A stretch of DNA of 33,530 nucleotides from Eshraghiella sp964414835 (GTDB lineage: Bacteria; Bacillota; Clostridia; Lachnospirales; Lachnospiraceae). Positions 16,012 through 23,008 of the stretch are shown piece after piece (the first letter of the stretch is position 1; each line of letters begins with the position of its first letter). The stretch lies in NCBI GenBank assembly GCA_964414835.1, contig CAYPWY010000021.1:1-33530 (forward strand). Reading direction: 5' to 3'. Position numbers and translations under genes: made by a program. Under the pieces are notes generated by a model that was given only the letters and a program-made list of their open reading frames with translations, had not been told where the DNA came from and made no database searches.

Positions 16012-16170
16012 TCAGTTCTTTATTCTGCGTTTTTCTGTTTTATCTATCTGGATAATTTTCCCATCCTGCACTATGATTGTAACACTTCCGTATTTAATGC
16101 TCTTAACCATATCTGCAATAGCTTCCAAATTTGAATTATCCAGCTCTGTATTATCCTTTTCTTCCGCCAT
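16012..16170 (-). CDS. YezD-family small protein (DUF2292-like)
   Basis: 52 aa, ATG with GGAGG and GGAG just upstream. The core IADMVKSIKYGSVTIIVQDG followed by KIIQIDKTEKRR matches my recollection of the DUF2292/YezD signature (I..L..I.YGSV.I.VQDGK..QI...EK.R). These small proteins recur beside sulfate, sulfonate and cysteine genes in Firmicutes; function unknown, possibly nucleic-acid or ligand binding. It lies 36 bases after the cysK2 stop and directly before a strong terminator, so cysK2-yezD forms the proximal transcript behind the Cys leader. Confidence 0.75.
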   Translation of the reverse strand: MAEEKDNTELDNSNLEAIADMVKSIKYGSVTIIVQDGKIIQIDKTEKRRIKN

Positions 16171-16206
16171 TCACTCCACCTCCAAGCCAAGCAGACGATA
16201 CACCTG

Positions 16207-17145
16207 TTAGTTATTGCTGAACAGTGGTGTTGATAAATATCTGTCGCCGGAATCCGGAAGTAATGCTACAATGGTCTTTCCTTTGTTCTCAGGACGTGCC
16301 GCCAAAATGCTTGCTGCCTTCAATGCTGCGCCGGAAGAAATTCCCACAAGGATTCCTTCGCTTACTGCAAATGCTCTTCCCTCTGCAAAAGCATCATCAT
16401 TCTCTATGGCGATAACTTCATCATAAATTTTCGTATTCAAAACATCAGGAACAAAGCCTGCACCAATACCCTGAATTTTGTGGGCTCCCGGTGTTCCTTT
16501 AGAGAGTACCGGGCTGCCTGCCGGTTCAACTGCCACAATCTTTATGTTAGGATTCTTTTCTTTCAAATACTCTCCTACACCTGTAACGGTTCCGCCTGTA
16601 CCTACACCGGCAACAAAAATATCTATATTGCCGTCTGTCTGCTCCCAGATTTCAGGACCTGTAGTAGCTTTATGTACTGCAGGATTGGCAGGGTTTACAA
16701 ACTGTCCGAGGATAACCGCGCCCGGAGTTGATTCTTTAAGCTCTTCTGCTTTGGCGATTGCTCCCTTCATACCCTTAGCGCCCTCCGTAAGCACCAGTTC
16801 AGCTCCATATGCTTTTAAAAGATTTCTTCTTTCAACACTCATTGTATCAGGAAGCGTGAGAACTGCCTTATATCCCTTTGCTGCCGCAACTGCTGCAAGA
16901 CCGATTCCTGTATTACCGCTTGTAGGTTCAATAATTGTTGCGCCTTCTTTAAGAATACCTTTCTTCTCGGCATCTTCAATCATTGCAAGGGCGATTCTGT
17001 CCTTTACTGAACCTGCCGGATTCAAATACTCCAGTTTTCCCAGGATTACTGCATCCTTGATTCCTGACTTTTTTGAGTACCCATTCAATTTTAATAACGG
17101 GGTACCTCCGATTAATTCTAATGCGCTTTCTTTGATTTTACTCAT
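16207..17145 (-). CDS. cysK: Cysteine synthase A (O-acetylserine sulfhydrylase), canonical copy (CysK2)
   Basis: 312 aa from the ATG at 17145, chosen because GGAGG lies 8 bases upstream; the earlier in-frame ATG at 17160 overlaps that ribosome site. PLP lysine K48 in NPAGSVKDR, substrate loop PTSGNTG, phosphate loop GTGGTVTG, and the classic HKIQGIGAGFVP segment, all as in bacterial CysK. Reaction: O-acetylserine plus sulfide to cysteine and acetate, in the cytosol. It is preceded by a Cys-rich leader peptide and a hairpin terminator, indicating control by cysteine supply. Compared with CysK1 this copy keeps every standard active-site segment. Confidence 0.93.
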   Translation of the reverse strand: MSKIKESALELIGGTPLLKLNGYSKKSGIKDAVILGKLEYLNPAGSVKDRIALAMIEDAEKKGILKEGATIIEPTSGNTGIGLAAVAAAKGYKAVLTLPDTMSVERRNLLKAYGAELVLTEGAKGMKGAIAKAEELKESTPGAVILGQFVNPANPAVHKATTGPEIWEQTDGNIDIFVAGVGTGGTVTGVGEYLKEKNPNIKIVAVEPAGSPVLSKGTPGAHKIQGIGAGFVPDVLNTKIYDEVIAIENDDAFAEGRAFAVSEGILVGISSGAALKAASILAARPENKGKTIVALLPDSGDRYLSTPLFSNN

Positions 17146-17193
17146 TGTTTTTACCTCCATAAATTTTAGAATAGCTGCTTTAGGTTATTTTTC

Positions 17194-17229
17194 ATAATGT
17201 GGGAAATCCCTCAAGCTTTCCCATATTAT
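17194..17229 (-). other. Second hairpin in the cysK2 leader
   Basis: A 13-bp stem (17194-17206 with 17217-17229, allowing one non-Watson-Crick pair) around a 10-nt loop lies between the attenuator terminator and the cysK2 ribosome site. Its 3'-proximal arm starts within the T-rich tail of the terminator, so the two structures may compete or stack. Possible roles are pausing or mRNA stability; inference only. Confidence 0.5.
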
Positions 17230-17233
17230 AAAA

Positions 17234-17265
17234 TTAGCAGTTGCCATATACATGGCACCTGCTAA
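17234..17265 (-). terminator. Attenuator terminator of the cysteine leader
   Basis: Arms TTAGCAG/CTGCTAA and TGCCAT/ATGGCA (one mismatch between) around a 4-nt loop, then TTTTATAAT on the minus strand. The 5' arm contains CAGGTGC, which can pair fully (one G-U) with GTACCTG at 17287-17281, inside the last leader-peptide codons. That gives mutually exclusive antiterminator and terminator folds. A ribosome reaching the leader stop would cover GTACCTG and favour termination. A ribosome stalled at the Cys run would leave it free and favour read-through into cysK2. Confidence 0.75.
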
Positions 17266-17273
17266 TAAGTAAC

Positions 17274-17387
17274 TTAAATCCAGGTACACAATGCATATGA
17301 AAAATACGCTGTATTTATGCATACAGTCTGACAACAGCAGCAACACGCCATACTATTTTTCTTATTCAGCATATATATTTTCTTCAT
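17274..17387 (-). CDS. Cysteine leader peptide (MACCCCCQTVC core) controlling cysK2
   Basis: 37 codons from the ATG at 17387, with AGGAG 8 bases upstream. A longer frame back to 17486 would start upstream of the predicted transcript start. The peptide contains five consecutive Cys codons (residues 15-19, TGT TGC TGC TGT TGT), then Cys23 and Cys34. A 6-bp hairpin (CTGTAT/ATACAG, 17309-17326) lies just past the Cys run as a possible pause signal, and the stop is 8 bases before the terminator stem. This is the layout of an amino-acid biosynthetic leader, with cysteine as the sensed residue. It could alternatively be a small metal-binding peptide, but the flanking hairpins argue for attenuation. 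Confidence 0.8.
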   Translation of the reverse strand: MKKIYMLNKKNSMACCCCCQTVCINTAYFSYALCTWI

Positions 17388-17444
17388 AGCATTGTCTCCT
17401 TTCTTAAATCCTACTTTTCCAATAGAATTTATATGTTTTATTGA

Positions 17445-17473
17445 ATTATATTCTTTCAATCCGATATTGTCAA
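17445..17473 (-). promoter_or_regulatory. Consensus promoter for the leader-cysK2 transcript
   Basis: On the minus strand TTGACA (17473-17468) and TATAAT (17450-17445) are 17 bases apart, a perfect sigma-70/SigA consensus. The predicted start near 17438 gives a 50-base 5' UTR before the leader ATG. Such a strong core promoter fits control by attenuation downstream rather than by activation alone. Confidence 0.85.
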
Positions 17474-17514
17474 TAATTTTTTTCAATTAATGTTATAGAT
17501 TATTTCTTGCGCTT

Positions 17515-17532
17515 ATTATAGGTGTTACCTAT
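17515..17532 (-). promoter_or_regulatory. LysR-type operator, site 2 (ATAG-N7-CTATAA)
   Basis: The minus strand reads ATAGGTAACACCTATAAT, an inverted repeat overlapping the last codons of patB. It is 14/18 identical to site 1 in the same orientation. Its centre is about 86 bases upstream of the predicted cysK2-leader start, two helical turns further than at the other two promoters. Confidence 0.6.
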
Positions 17533-18718
17533 TATTATTCCGCCTGTCTAATGCAGCTTTTATTCTTGACAAAGCCTCTTCCAGCAGCTTTCTCGGACAT
17601 GCTACATTGATTCTCTGGAATCCCTTTCCGCTGTCTCCGAAAATTTTACCGCTGTCCAGCCACAGCTTCGCTTCATGTATAATCAGATGCTCCAACTGCT
17701 CCACGCTGAGTCCGGTATCTCTGAAATCCAGCCACACAAGATATGTGCCTTCATGCTCCACCATTGTTACTCCCGGAAGATTCTCCTTTACATATTTTTC
17801 AGTAAAAGATATGTTGTCCTGTACATATTGATGCATCTTCTCGTACCATTCATCACCGTACCTGTAAGCCGCTTCACATGCCACAAGACCCATGATGCCA
17901 AGCTGACTGTATCCGGCTGCATCTATCTGTCTGCGGAAGGCCTTTTTAATCTGCGGATTCGCAATAAATATGTTGGATACCTGTAATCCCGCCAAATTAA
18001 AGGTCTTGCTTGGGGAGGTACATGTTATGGTTATATCTTCGTATTCTTTTTTCAGTCCGGCAAATACGTGATGCTTTCCCTTGAAAACAAAATCCGCATG
18101 AATTTCATCACTTACCACAATAACATTATGTTTGTAACAAATATCTCCCATACGGATTAATTCTTCTTTTGTCCATACTCTGGCAACCGGATTATGAGGA
18201 TTGCAAAGGAAAAACAGCTTAATCTTTTCATCTGTAATCTTTTTTTCAAAATCTTCAAAATCAATATGGTACTTATTATCCTGACCGTAGACCAGCGTAT
18301 TGCTGATTACTCTTCTTCCATTGTCCTCAATTACCTCAGAAAAAGGATAGTACACCGGAGACTGGATAAGCACGCCATCCTCAGGCTGGGTAAATGCCTT
18401 TACAGCCATTGCCAAAGCAAACACTATTCCCGGCGTTTTTATCAGCCATCTTATTGAGACATCCCAGTCATAATGTCTTTTCATCCAGCTGCTTACAGCT
18501 TCAAAGTATTCTTCCCGTACTTCACTGTAACCGAATATTCCATGCTCAACCTGATTGTTTATGGCATCCTGTATATATGATGATGTTCTGAAGTCCATAT
18601 CGGCTACCCACAATGGAAGCAAGCCCTCAGGCATCCCTCTCCTTTTGGCAAAATCATATTTGAGACAATTAGTATTTTTCCTGTCTATTATTGCGTCAAA
18701 ATCAAGATTTCTTTCCAC
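17525..18718 (-). CDS. patB: PatB/MalY-type C-S lyase (cystathionine beta-lyase), PLP-dependent
   Basis: 397 aa, GTG start with GGAGG 9 bases upstream, inside the end of the preceding gene (17-base overlap). Fold-type I aminotransferase-like enzyme: LPLWVADMDF (34-43) near the N-terminus, FLCNPHNPVARVW (170-182), VVSDEIHADF (201-210), and PLP lysine K238 in SPSKTFNLAG. These are MalY/PatB signatures. Known reaction: beta-elimination of cystathionine or other cysteine S-conjugates to a thiol (homocysteine), pyruvate and ammonia. With the upstream gamma-synthase-type enzyme it would complete transsulfuration from cysteine to homocysteine. It could also cleave S-alkyl cysteines, which fits a C-S scavenging locus. 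Confidence 0.9.
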   Translation of the reverse strand: MERNLDFDAIIDRKNTNCLKYDFAKRRGMPEGLLPLWVADMDFRTSSYIQDAINNQVEHGIFGYSEVREEYFEAVSSWMKRHYDWDVSIRWLIKTPGIVFALAMAVKAFTQPEDGVLIQSPVYYPFSEVIEDNGRRVISNTLVYGQDNKYHIDFEDFEKKITDEKIKLFFLCNPHNPVARVWTKEELIRMGDICYKHNVIVVSDEIHADFVFKGKHHVFAGLKKEYEDITITCTSPSKTFNLAGLQVSNIFIANPQIKKAFRRQIDAAGYSQLGIMGLVACEAAYRYGDEWYEKMHQYVQDNISFTEKYVKENLPGVTMVEHEGTYLVWLDFRDTGLSVEQLEHLIIHEAKLWLDSGKIFGDSGKGFQRINVACPRKLLEEALSRIKAALDRRNNNR

Positions 18719-19880
18719 AGTTCAATTCCTCCTCGGTTCTTTGGAATGCATCTTTCAAATCTTCAATCAAATCATTTATGTCTTCAATGCCCACTGATAA
18801 TCTCAGTATGCTCTCTGTGATTCCGTTTTTTTCAAGCACATCCTTAGGTACATCCGCATGTGTCTGCGTTACCGGATATGTAATTAATGTCTCTACGCCT
18901 CCGAGACTTTCCGCAAACCGAATCAGTCTTACTTTTTCCAGTACGGATAATGCAAACTCTTTACTCTCAACCTGAAAGGTCAGCATTGCCCCGAATCCCC
19001 TGCTCTGCCTGCGCATTACTTCATAACCGGGATGATTTTTCAGACCGGGGTAAATCACTTTGACAACCGAGCTCTGTTTTCCCAGCCAGTCGGCAATTTC
19101 TATTGCATTACTCTGTGCTTTTTCCATTCTGACTGCCAGCGTCTTTATTCCTCTTATCATCAGCCAACTGTCAAAGGGCGCCAGTCCGGCTCCGGTGGTT
19201 TTTATATTGAATCTAAGCTGTTCGCTGATGTCCTCTCTTGAAGTAACAAGAAATCCCGCCAGAGTATCATTATGACCGCCAAGATACTTTGTCCCGCTAT
19301 GAACCACAACATCAGCTCCAAGCAGCAACGGATTCTGAAAATACGGTGACAAAAATGTATTATCTACAATCAGCAGCAGATTATTCTCCTTTGCTATTTT
19401 GCTCAGTTCAGCTATGTCCGTCACATTCATCATTGGATTAGTTGGAGTTTCAATATATATAGCTTTGGTATCTTTTGTGATATATTTTCTTACATCCTCC
19501 CTGCAGCAATCTATACTTGTAAATGTTATTCCGTTTTTCTTTGAAATATTATCAAATAATCTTATACTTCCTCCATAAAGGTCGGCATCAGCAATCAAAT
19601 GGTCTCCGGGCTTAAAAAGCTCCATCAATGCGGCGATTGCAGACATTCCCGTGCTGAATGCCAAAGCGTCTATTCCGCTTTCCAGTGAAGCAACTATTTT
19701 TTCCAGCTGTTCCCTTGTGGGATTCTGTAATCTGCTGTAATCATATCCTGTGCTCTTGCCCACACCCGCGTGAGCATAGGTGGCTGTCTGATAAATAGGA
19801 TAGCTTATTGCCCCATAGTGATTATTTTCATTTTGTTCCCCTTCCAAATGTATGCATTTGGTTGTTATACTTCTATCCAT
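18702..19880 (-). CDS. Cystathionine gamma-synthase / O-acyl-homoserine thiolyase-type PLP enzyme (Cys/Met metabolism family)
   Basis: 392 aa, PF01053 family. GYDYSRLQNPTREQLE (45-60) contacts PLP phosphate, YGGSIRLF is at about 102-109, ETPTNPMMNVTD near 144-155, and the PLP lysine is K198 in HSGTKYLGGHNDTLAG. That last motif is closest to MetI/MccB-type enzymes. Members make cystathionine from O-acyl-homoserine plus cysteine, assimilate sulfide into homocysteine, or run gamma-lyase in reverse; sequence alone does not separate them. Pairing with patB favours forward transsulfuration. The ribosome site AGGAGG is upstream, and an LTTR palindrome is centred about 66 bases before a TAAAAT -10-like box. 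Confidence 0.9.
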   Translation of the reverse strand: MDRSITTKCIHLEGEQNENNHYGAISYPIYQTATYAHAGVGKSTGYDYSRLQNPTREQLEKIVASLESGIDALAFSTGMSAIAALMELFKPGDHLIADADLYGGSIRLFDNISKKNGITFTSIDCCREDVRKYITKDTKAIYIETPTNPMMNVTDIAELSKIAKENNLLLIVDNTFLSPYFQNPLLLGADVVVHSGTKYLGGHNDTLAGFLVTSREDISEQLRFNIKTTGAGLAPFDSWLMIRGIKTLAVRMEKAQSNAIEIADWLGKQSSVVKVIYPGLKNHPGYEVMRRQSRGFGAMLTFQVESKEFALSVLEKVRLIRFAESLGGVETLITYPVTQTHADVPKDVLEKNGITESILRLSVGIEDINDLIEDLKDAFQRTEEELNCGKKS

Positions 19881-19970
19881 AAAATCCTCCTAAATAAAAT
19901 AATGCACTTATTTTTATTGTACTTATTTTATCATCAATGATTTTTTTACGATAATTCAAAAAAAGTATTA

Positions 19971-19997
19971 TGGCTTATAGCCTTAGGCTATAAGCCA
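19971..19997 (-). promoter_or_regulatory. LysR-type operator, site 3: perfect palindrome upstream of the transsulfuration genes
   Basis: Two perfectly complementary 12-base arms (TGGCTTATAGCC and its complement) flank TAA. The core is TATAG-N7-CTATAA, the same half sites and spacing as sites 1 and 2. A TAAAAT box at 19930-19925 would place transcription start near 19918, so the palindrome is centred near -66, the usual LTTR position, with no good -35 (typical of an activated promoter). Seven T's follow the palindrome on the minus strand, so it may also terminate the lysR transcript. Confidence 0.65.
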
Positions 19998-20006
19998 CAC
20001 ATTTTT

Positions 20007-20918
20007 TTAGTTTAATGCTTTATCTTTAAATTTGGAAATTTCCTCAAGATACCTTTGCCCCACAGGACTGATTGCCGCTCCCTTTCTTGCCAGATATCCT
20101 ATGGTCATCTTTTCATCGGATTTTAATTTAACAGCACAATATTCACTGCCGTTCAATTCTTCACAGATAATTCCGGAACACAGCGTATATCCGTTAAGCT
20201 CCACCATGAGATTCAACAGCGTTGCCCGGTCATTGGCTTTAATAAGCTGCTTATATTCGTATGTACTGAGAACCTCTTCCGCAAAATAGAAAGAATTGTA
20301 TTCTCCCTGTTCAAATGACAGACAGGGATACTCCTTTAAATCATCCAGTGATATTTCCTTTTCTTTTGCCAATGGATGATTTTTACACATATATGCATAA
20401 ATTCCGCAAACCAGCAGTTCATGAAATTCCAACCCATACTCATCAAACAGCTTAGTCAATACCTTGCGGTTAAAATCATTCAGATATAAAATACCGATTT
20501 CACTTCTGTAATTCTTAACATTCTCAATGACTTCATATGTCTTCGTCTCATGGACCGCAAACTCATACTCATCCATGCCAAACTGGCGTACCATCTCGGC
20601 AAATGCTTTTACTGCAAATGTATAATGCTGTGTCGAAACGCTGAATTTTTTCTTTACTGCGGCTTTGCTTATATATTTTGCATCCAGCAGCTCATACTGT
20701 TCAACTACCTGTCTGGCATAACCGATAAACTCTTCACCCTCAGGCGTCAGCTGGATTCCGCTTTGGGACCTTCTGAACAGCTCTATTCCTACTTCTTTTT
20801 CCAATGAACGTATTGCAGAAGAAAGGCTTGGTTGTGAAATAAATAATTTTTTGGCAGCTTCATTTAATGAATTTTCTCCTGCAACTGTTATTGCATATTT
20901 CAACTGCACAAGTGTCAT
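20007..20918 (-). CDS. LysR-family transcriptional regulator, candidate regulator of the cluster
   Basis: 303 aa. N-terminal winged helix-turn-helix (1-60): LNEAAKKLFISQPSLSSAIRSLEKEVGIELFRRS, then the linker helix and a type-2 periplasmic-binding-like effector domain (about 90-290). Its effector in this context may be O-acetylserine, a thiol or the imported compound, but no ligand can be read from sequence. It is the first gene on the minus strand of the sulfur/nitrogenase-like run, and three ATAG-N7-CTATAA sites lie downstream in promoters of that run. The GGAGG site lies 9 bases before the ATG. SalR/CysB/CysL-type regulators of sulfur genes belong to the same broad family; orthology is not claimed. 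Confidence 0.9.
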   Translation of the reverse strand: MTLVQLKYAITVAGENSLNEAAKKLFISQPSLSSAIRSLEKEVGIELFRRSQSGIQLTPEGEEFIGYARQVVEQYELLDAKYISKAAVKKKFSVSTQHYTFAVKAFAEMVRQFGMDEYEFAVHETKTYEVIENVKNYRSEIGILYLNDFNRKVLTKLFDEYGLEFHELLVCGIYAYMCKNHPLAKEKEISLDDLKEYPCLSFEQGEYNSFYFAEEVLSTYEYKQLIKANDRATLLNLMVELNGYTLCSGIICEELNGSEYCAVKLKSDEKMTIGYLARKGAAISPVGQRYLEEISKFKDKALN

Positions 20919-20969
20919 ACAAAATTACCTCCTGTTACCTTGCTGCATTTGTACTCTTCCCCATTAGAT

Positions 20970-20999
20970 ATTATATACCAATTCGACATAAAATAACAA
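20970..20999 (-). promoter_or_regulatory. Promoter of the lysR gene
   Basis: TTGTTA (20999-20994) and TATAAT (20975-20970) are 18 bases apart on the minus strand. The -35 lies only 3 bases from the -35 of the divergent aldolase-like gene, so both promoters share upstream DNA and could be co-regulated. Confidence 0.6.
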
Positions 21000-21002
21000 C
21001 AC

Positions 21003-21030
21003 TTGCATTATTCGGCAAAATCATTATAAT
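21003..21030 (+). promoter_or_regulatory. Promoter of the aldolase-like gene
   Basis: TTGCAT (21003-21008) and TATAAT (21025-21030), spacing 16, about 28 bases before the ATG at 21059, with GAGGTG as ribosome site. An imperfect ATAG-N7-ATAT sequence overlaps the predicted start (21029-21043); it is too weak to call an operator. Confidence 0.65.
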
Positions 21031-21058
21031 AGAAGTAACATATTATACGAGGTGATTT

Positions 21059-22033
21059 ATGAAAGACATATCAAAGCTGATTGATTACCGTTCTGACGTT
21101 AAAGTTATGGACGCAACAATAAGAGACGGAGGACTTGTCAACGACTTCTTTTTTACTGACGAATTTGTTAAGGACTTATATAAAACAAATATAAAAGCCG
21201 GTGTTGACTATATGGAGTTCGGTTACAAGGCTGACAAGGAACTTTTTGATGAAACCAAATTCGGCAAATGGAAATTCTGCAATGATGATGATATCCGCGC
21301 CATTGTAGGCGACAACGATACCAATCTTAAGATTTCCGTTATGGCGGATGTTGGACGCTGCAATTATAAGCAGGACATTATCAACCGCAAGGACAGCCCT
21401 ATTGACCTTATACGTGTGGCAACATATCTCAATACAATTCCTGCTGCCGTAGACATGATTGAGGATGCTGCCAATAAAGGCTATGAGGTAAGCTGCAATA
21501 TTATGGCTATCTCCAATGCTCAGGAGGGAGACCTTAAAGCAGCACTTGACATTCTCGGCAAATCCCCAGTTGACGTTTTTTACATCGTTGACAGCTATGG
21601 CTCACTTTACCCTGAGCAGATTGCAAGACTTGCAGATTTGTATGTAGAAGCTGCTACAAAATATAACAAAAAAGTTGGTATGCATGCCCACAACAACCAG
21701 CAGCTTGCTTTTGCCAATACCATTGAAGCAGTTGGTGACGGTGTAGACTGGCTTGACGGAACATACGGTGCAATGGGACGTGGTGCAGGCAACTGTGCAA
21801 TGGAGCTTTTACTGGGCTTTCTCAAAAACCCTAAATATCAGGTATATCCTGCAATTCAATTTATTGAGAAGCATATCAACAAGCTTCGTGCTGACGGTGT
21901 TGTATGGGGCTATGACCTTCAGTATCTTATGACAGGTCTTTTAAACCAGCATCCAAGAACCGCAATCCAGTTCACCAAGGAAGGAAGAACTGACTATTCC
22001 GCATTCTACAATGACGTTGTGGCACAGGATTAA
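21059..22033 (+). CDS. DRE-TIM metallolyase / HMGL-like aldolase family protein
   Basis: 324 aa. The N-terminal DATIRDGG motif (19-26) carries the catalytic Arg-Asp of HMG-CoA lyase, 4-hydroxy-2-oxovalerate aldolase and isopropylmalate synthase relatives. VDSYGSLYPEQ and KVGMHAHNNQQLAFANT supply the HxHxN metal ligands of the TIM barrel. Family reactions are divalent-metal aldol or Claisen cleavages; the substrate of this clade, often annotated 'aldolase catalytic domain-containing', is not known to me. It is divergent from lysR with back-to-back promoters, which could mean LysR control. A link to sulfur metabolism is not otherwise supported. Confidence 0.85.
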   Translation: MKDISKLIDYRSDVKVMDATIRDGGLVNDFFFTDEFVKDLYKTNIKAGVDYMEFGYKADKELFDETKFGKWKFCNDDDIRAIVGDNDTNLKISVMADVGRCNYKQDIINRKDSPIDLIRVATYLNTIPAAVDMIEDAANKGYEVSCNIMAISNAQEGDLKAALDILGKSPVDVFYIVDSYGSLYPEQIARLADLYVEAATKYNKKVGMHAHNNQQLAFANTIEAVGDGVDWLDGTYGAMGRGAGNCAMELLLGFLKNPKYQVYPAIQFIEKHINKLRADGVVWGYDLQYLMTGLLNQHPRTAIQFTKEGRTDYSAFYNDVVAQD

Positions 22034-22067
22034 TATGCTGAGCATTTTAACTTCATAGGACATTTTT

Positions 22068-22101
22068 ATAAAAACGGAGTTCCCTGCGCGCGGGGAACTC
22101 C
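22068..22101. terminator. Bidirectional terminator between the aldolase-like and spoIIQ-like genes
   Basis: A 9-bp GGAGTTCCC/GGGAACTCC stem (22076-22084 with 22093-22101) with a GC-rich loop. The minus-strand tail is GTTTTTATAA and the plus-strand tail CTAATCTATC. A second small hairpin, ACCGAC/GTCGGT (22117-22132), lies on the spoIIQ side. It serves the convergent aldolase-like and spoIIQ-like transcripts. Confidence 0.8.
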
Positions 22102-22186
22102 TAATCTATCTGAAGCACCGACTTTGGTCGGTTGCGGGCCAGAAATCATCCTCCCAATTCCATTATACGCTCCAGATTATATTTTG

Positions 22187-22945
22187 TTACTCTTTATCAA
22201 TGAGATGAAGCATAGGGTCTACCGGAGTTTCATCCTTATCAAGTTCAAAATACAGATTACTTCCCTCTACATTAAAATACTTGGTAGGTTCTGCTATTTT
22301 GCCAAGGACGGTTCCTGCTTCCACAGTGTCTGAAATCCCCACTGCAAGCTCACACAGCTGTCCATATATAAGCTTATAACCGTCACCTATAGATACAACC
22401 ATACTCGTTCCTACTATAGGGTCTTCATATATATCCTCCACAACACCCTGTGCAGCGCTGAGTACTTCCGTACCGACTTCTGCACTTATAACTATTGCCG
22501 GATTGCATTTATACTGGTCCAATGTAGGGAAATATATTGTATTGTCCATATTATAGCCGAGAATTACATCACCGTCCACAGGCCACAGAAGATTGCTGCT
22601 GTCATTAAATGATAATACCGGTGCGTTTACCTGTACCGGTGACTCAGGCTCGGTTACCGCAGCAGGTTCGGTAGGCGGTTCGGTTGCCGGCTCAGTAGGC
22701 GGTTGGGTTTCGTTCTGTACAACATCAGTTGTTGTACGTTCAATCTCCGTCGCCCTGTTGCTTTCTGTAGTAGCATTATCCGCTACATTAAGGTCAATAT
22801 AATTCTGACTTTTTTTGTTTGATGTTGTCTTGACGATTGATACTACCCCCACAACCAACGCCGCAACTATGGCAAGGCTGGCAACTATGGAAAAAATTTT
22901 TTCGCCATCAACTTTTCTTTTTTTTCTATTCACAATTACCTCCAT
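22187..22945 (-). CDS. SpoIIQ-like membrane protein with degenerate LytM/M23 domain
   Basis: 252 aa. Cytoplasmic basic start (RKKRK), one transmembrane helix (about 18-40), a Thr/Glu/Pro-rich linker (70-105) and a C-terminal M23-like domain (about 115-250). The Zn ligands of active LytM enzymes are absent: the HxxxD region reads CNPAIVISA and the HxH region reads YGQLCELAV. Inactive M23 domains are known in some SpoIIQ proteins, which bind SpoIIIAH across the engulfment membranes. It lies 63 bases downstream of a SpoIID-like gene on the same strand, the classic spoIID-spoIIQ order. Confidence 0.75.
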   Translation of the reverse strand: MEVIVNRKKRKVDGEKIFSIVASLAIVAALVVGVVSIVKTTSNKKSQNYIDLNVADNATTESNRATEIERTTTDVVQNETQPPTEPATEPPTEPAAVTEPESPVQVNAPVLSFNDSSNLLWPVDGDVILGYNMDNTIYFPTLDQYKCNPAIVISAEVGTEVLSAAQGVVEDIYEDPIVGTSMVVSIGDGYKLIYGQLCELAVGISDTVEAGTVLGKIAEPTKYFNVEGSNLYFELDKDETPVDPMLHLIDKE

Positions 22946-23008
22946 CTGTGCAAACCATAAGCACTTAGAAATTAATGTCTGCTATTAGGTTTGCCTGATA
23001 AAGGTTTT

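Noticed and set aside
17388..17486. Longer 70-aa version of the Cys leader starting at 17486
   Set aside because: That start lies upstream of the predicted transcription start, over the -35 and -10 boxes; the ATG at 17387 has its own AGGAG site.
22117..22132. tracrRNA-like tail (ACCGAC...GTCGGT)
   Set aside because: No cas genes or CRISPR repeats are present; it is a small hairpin next to a terminator.
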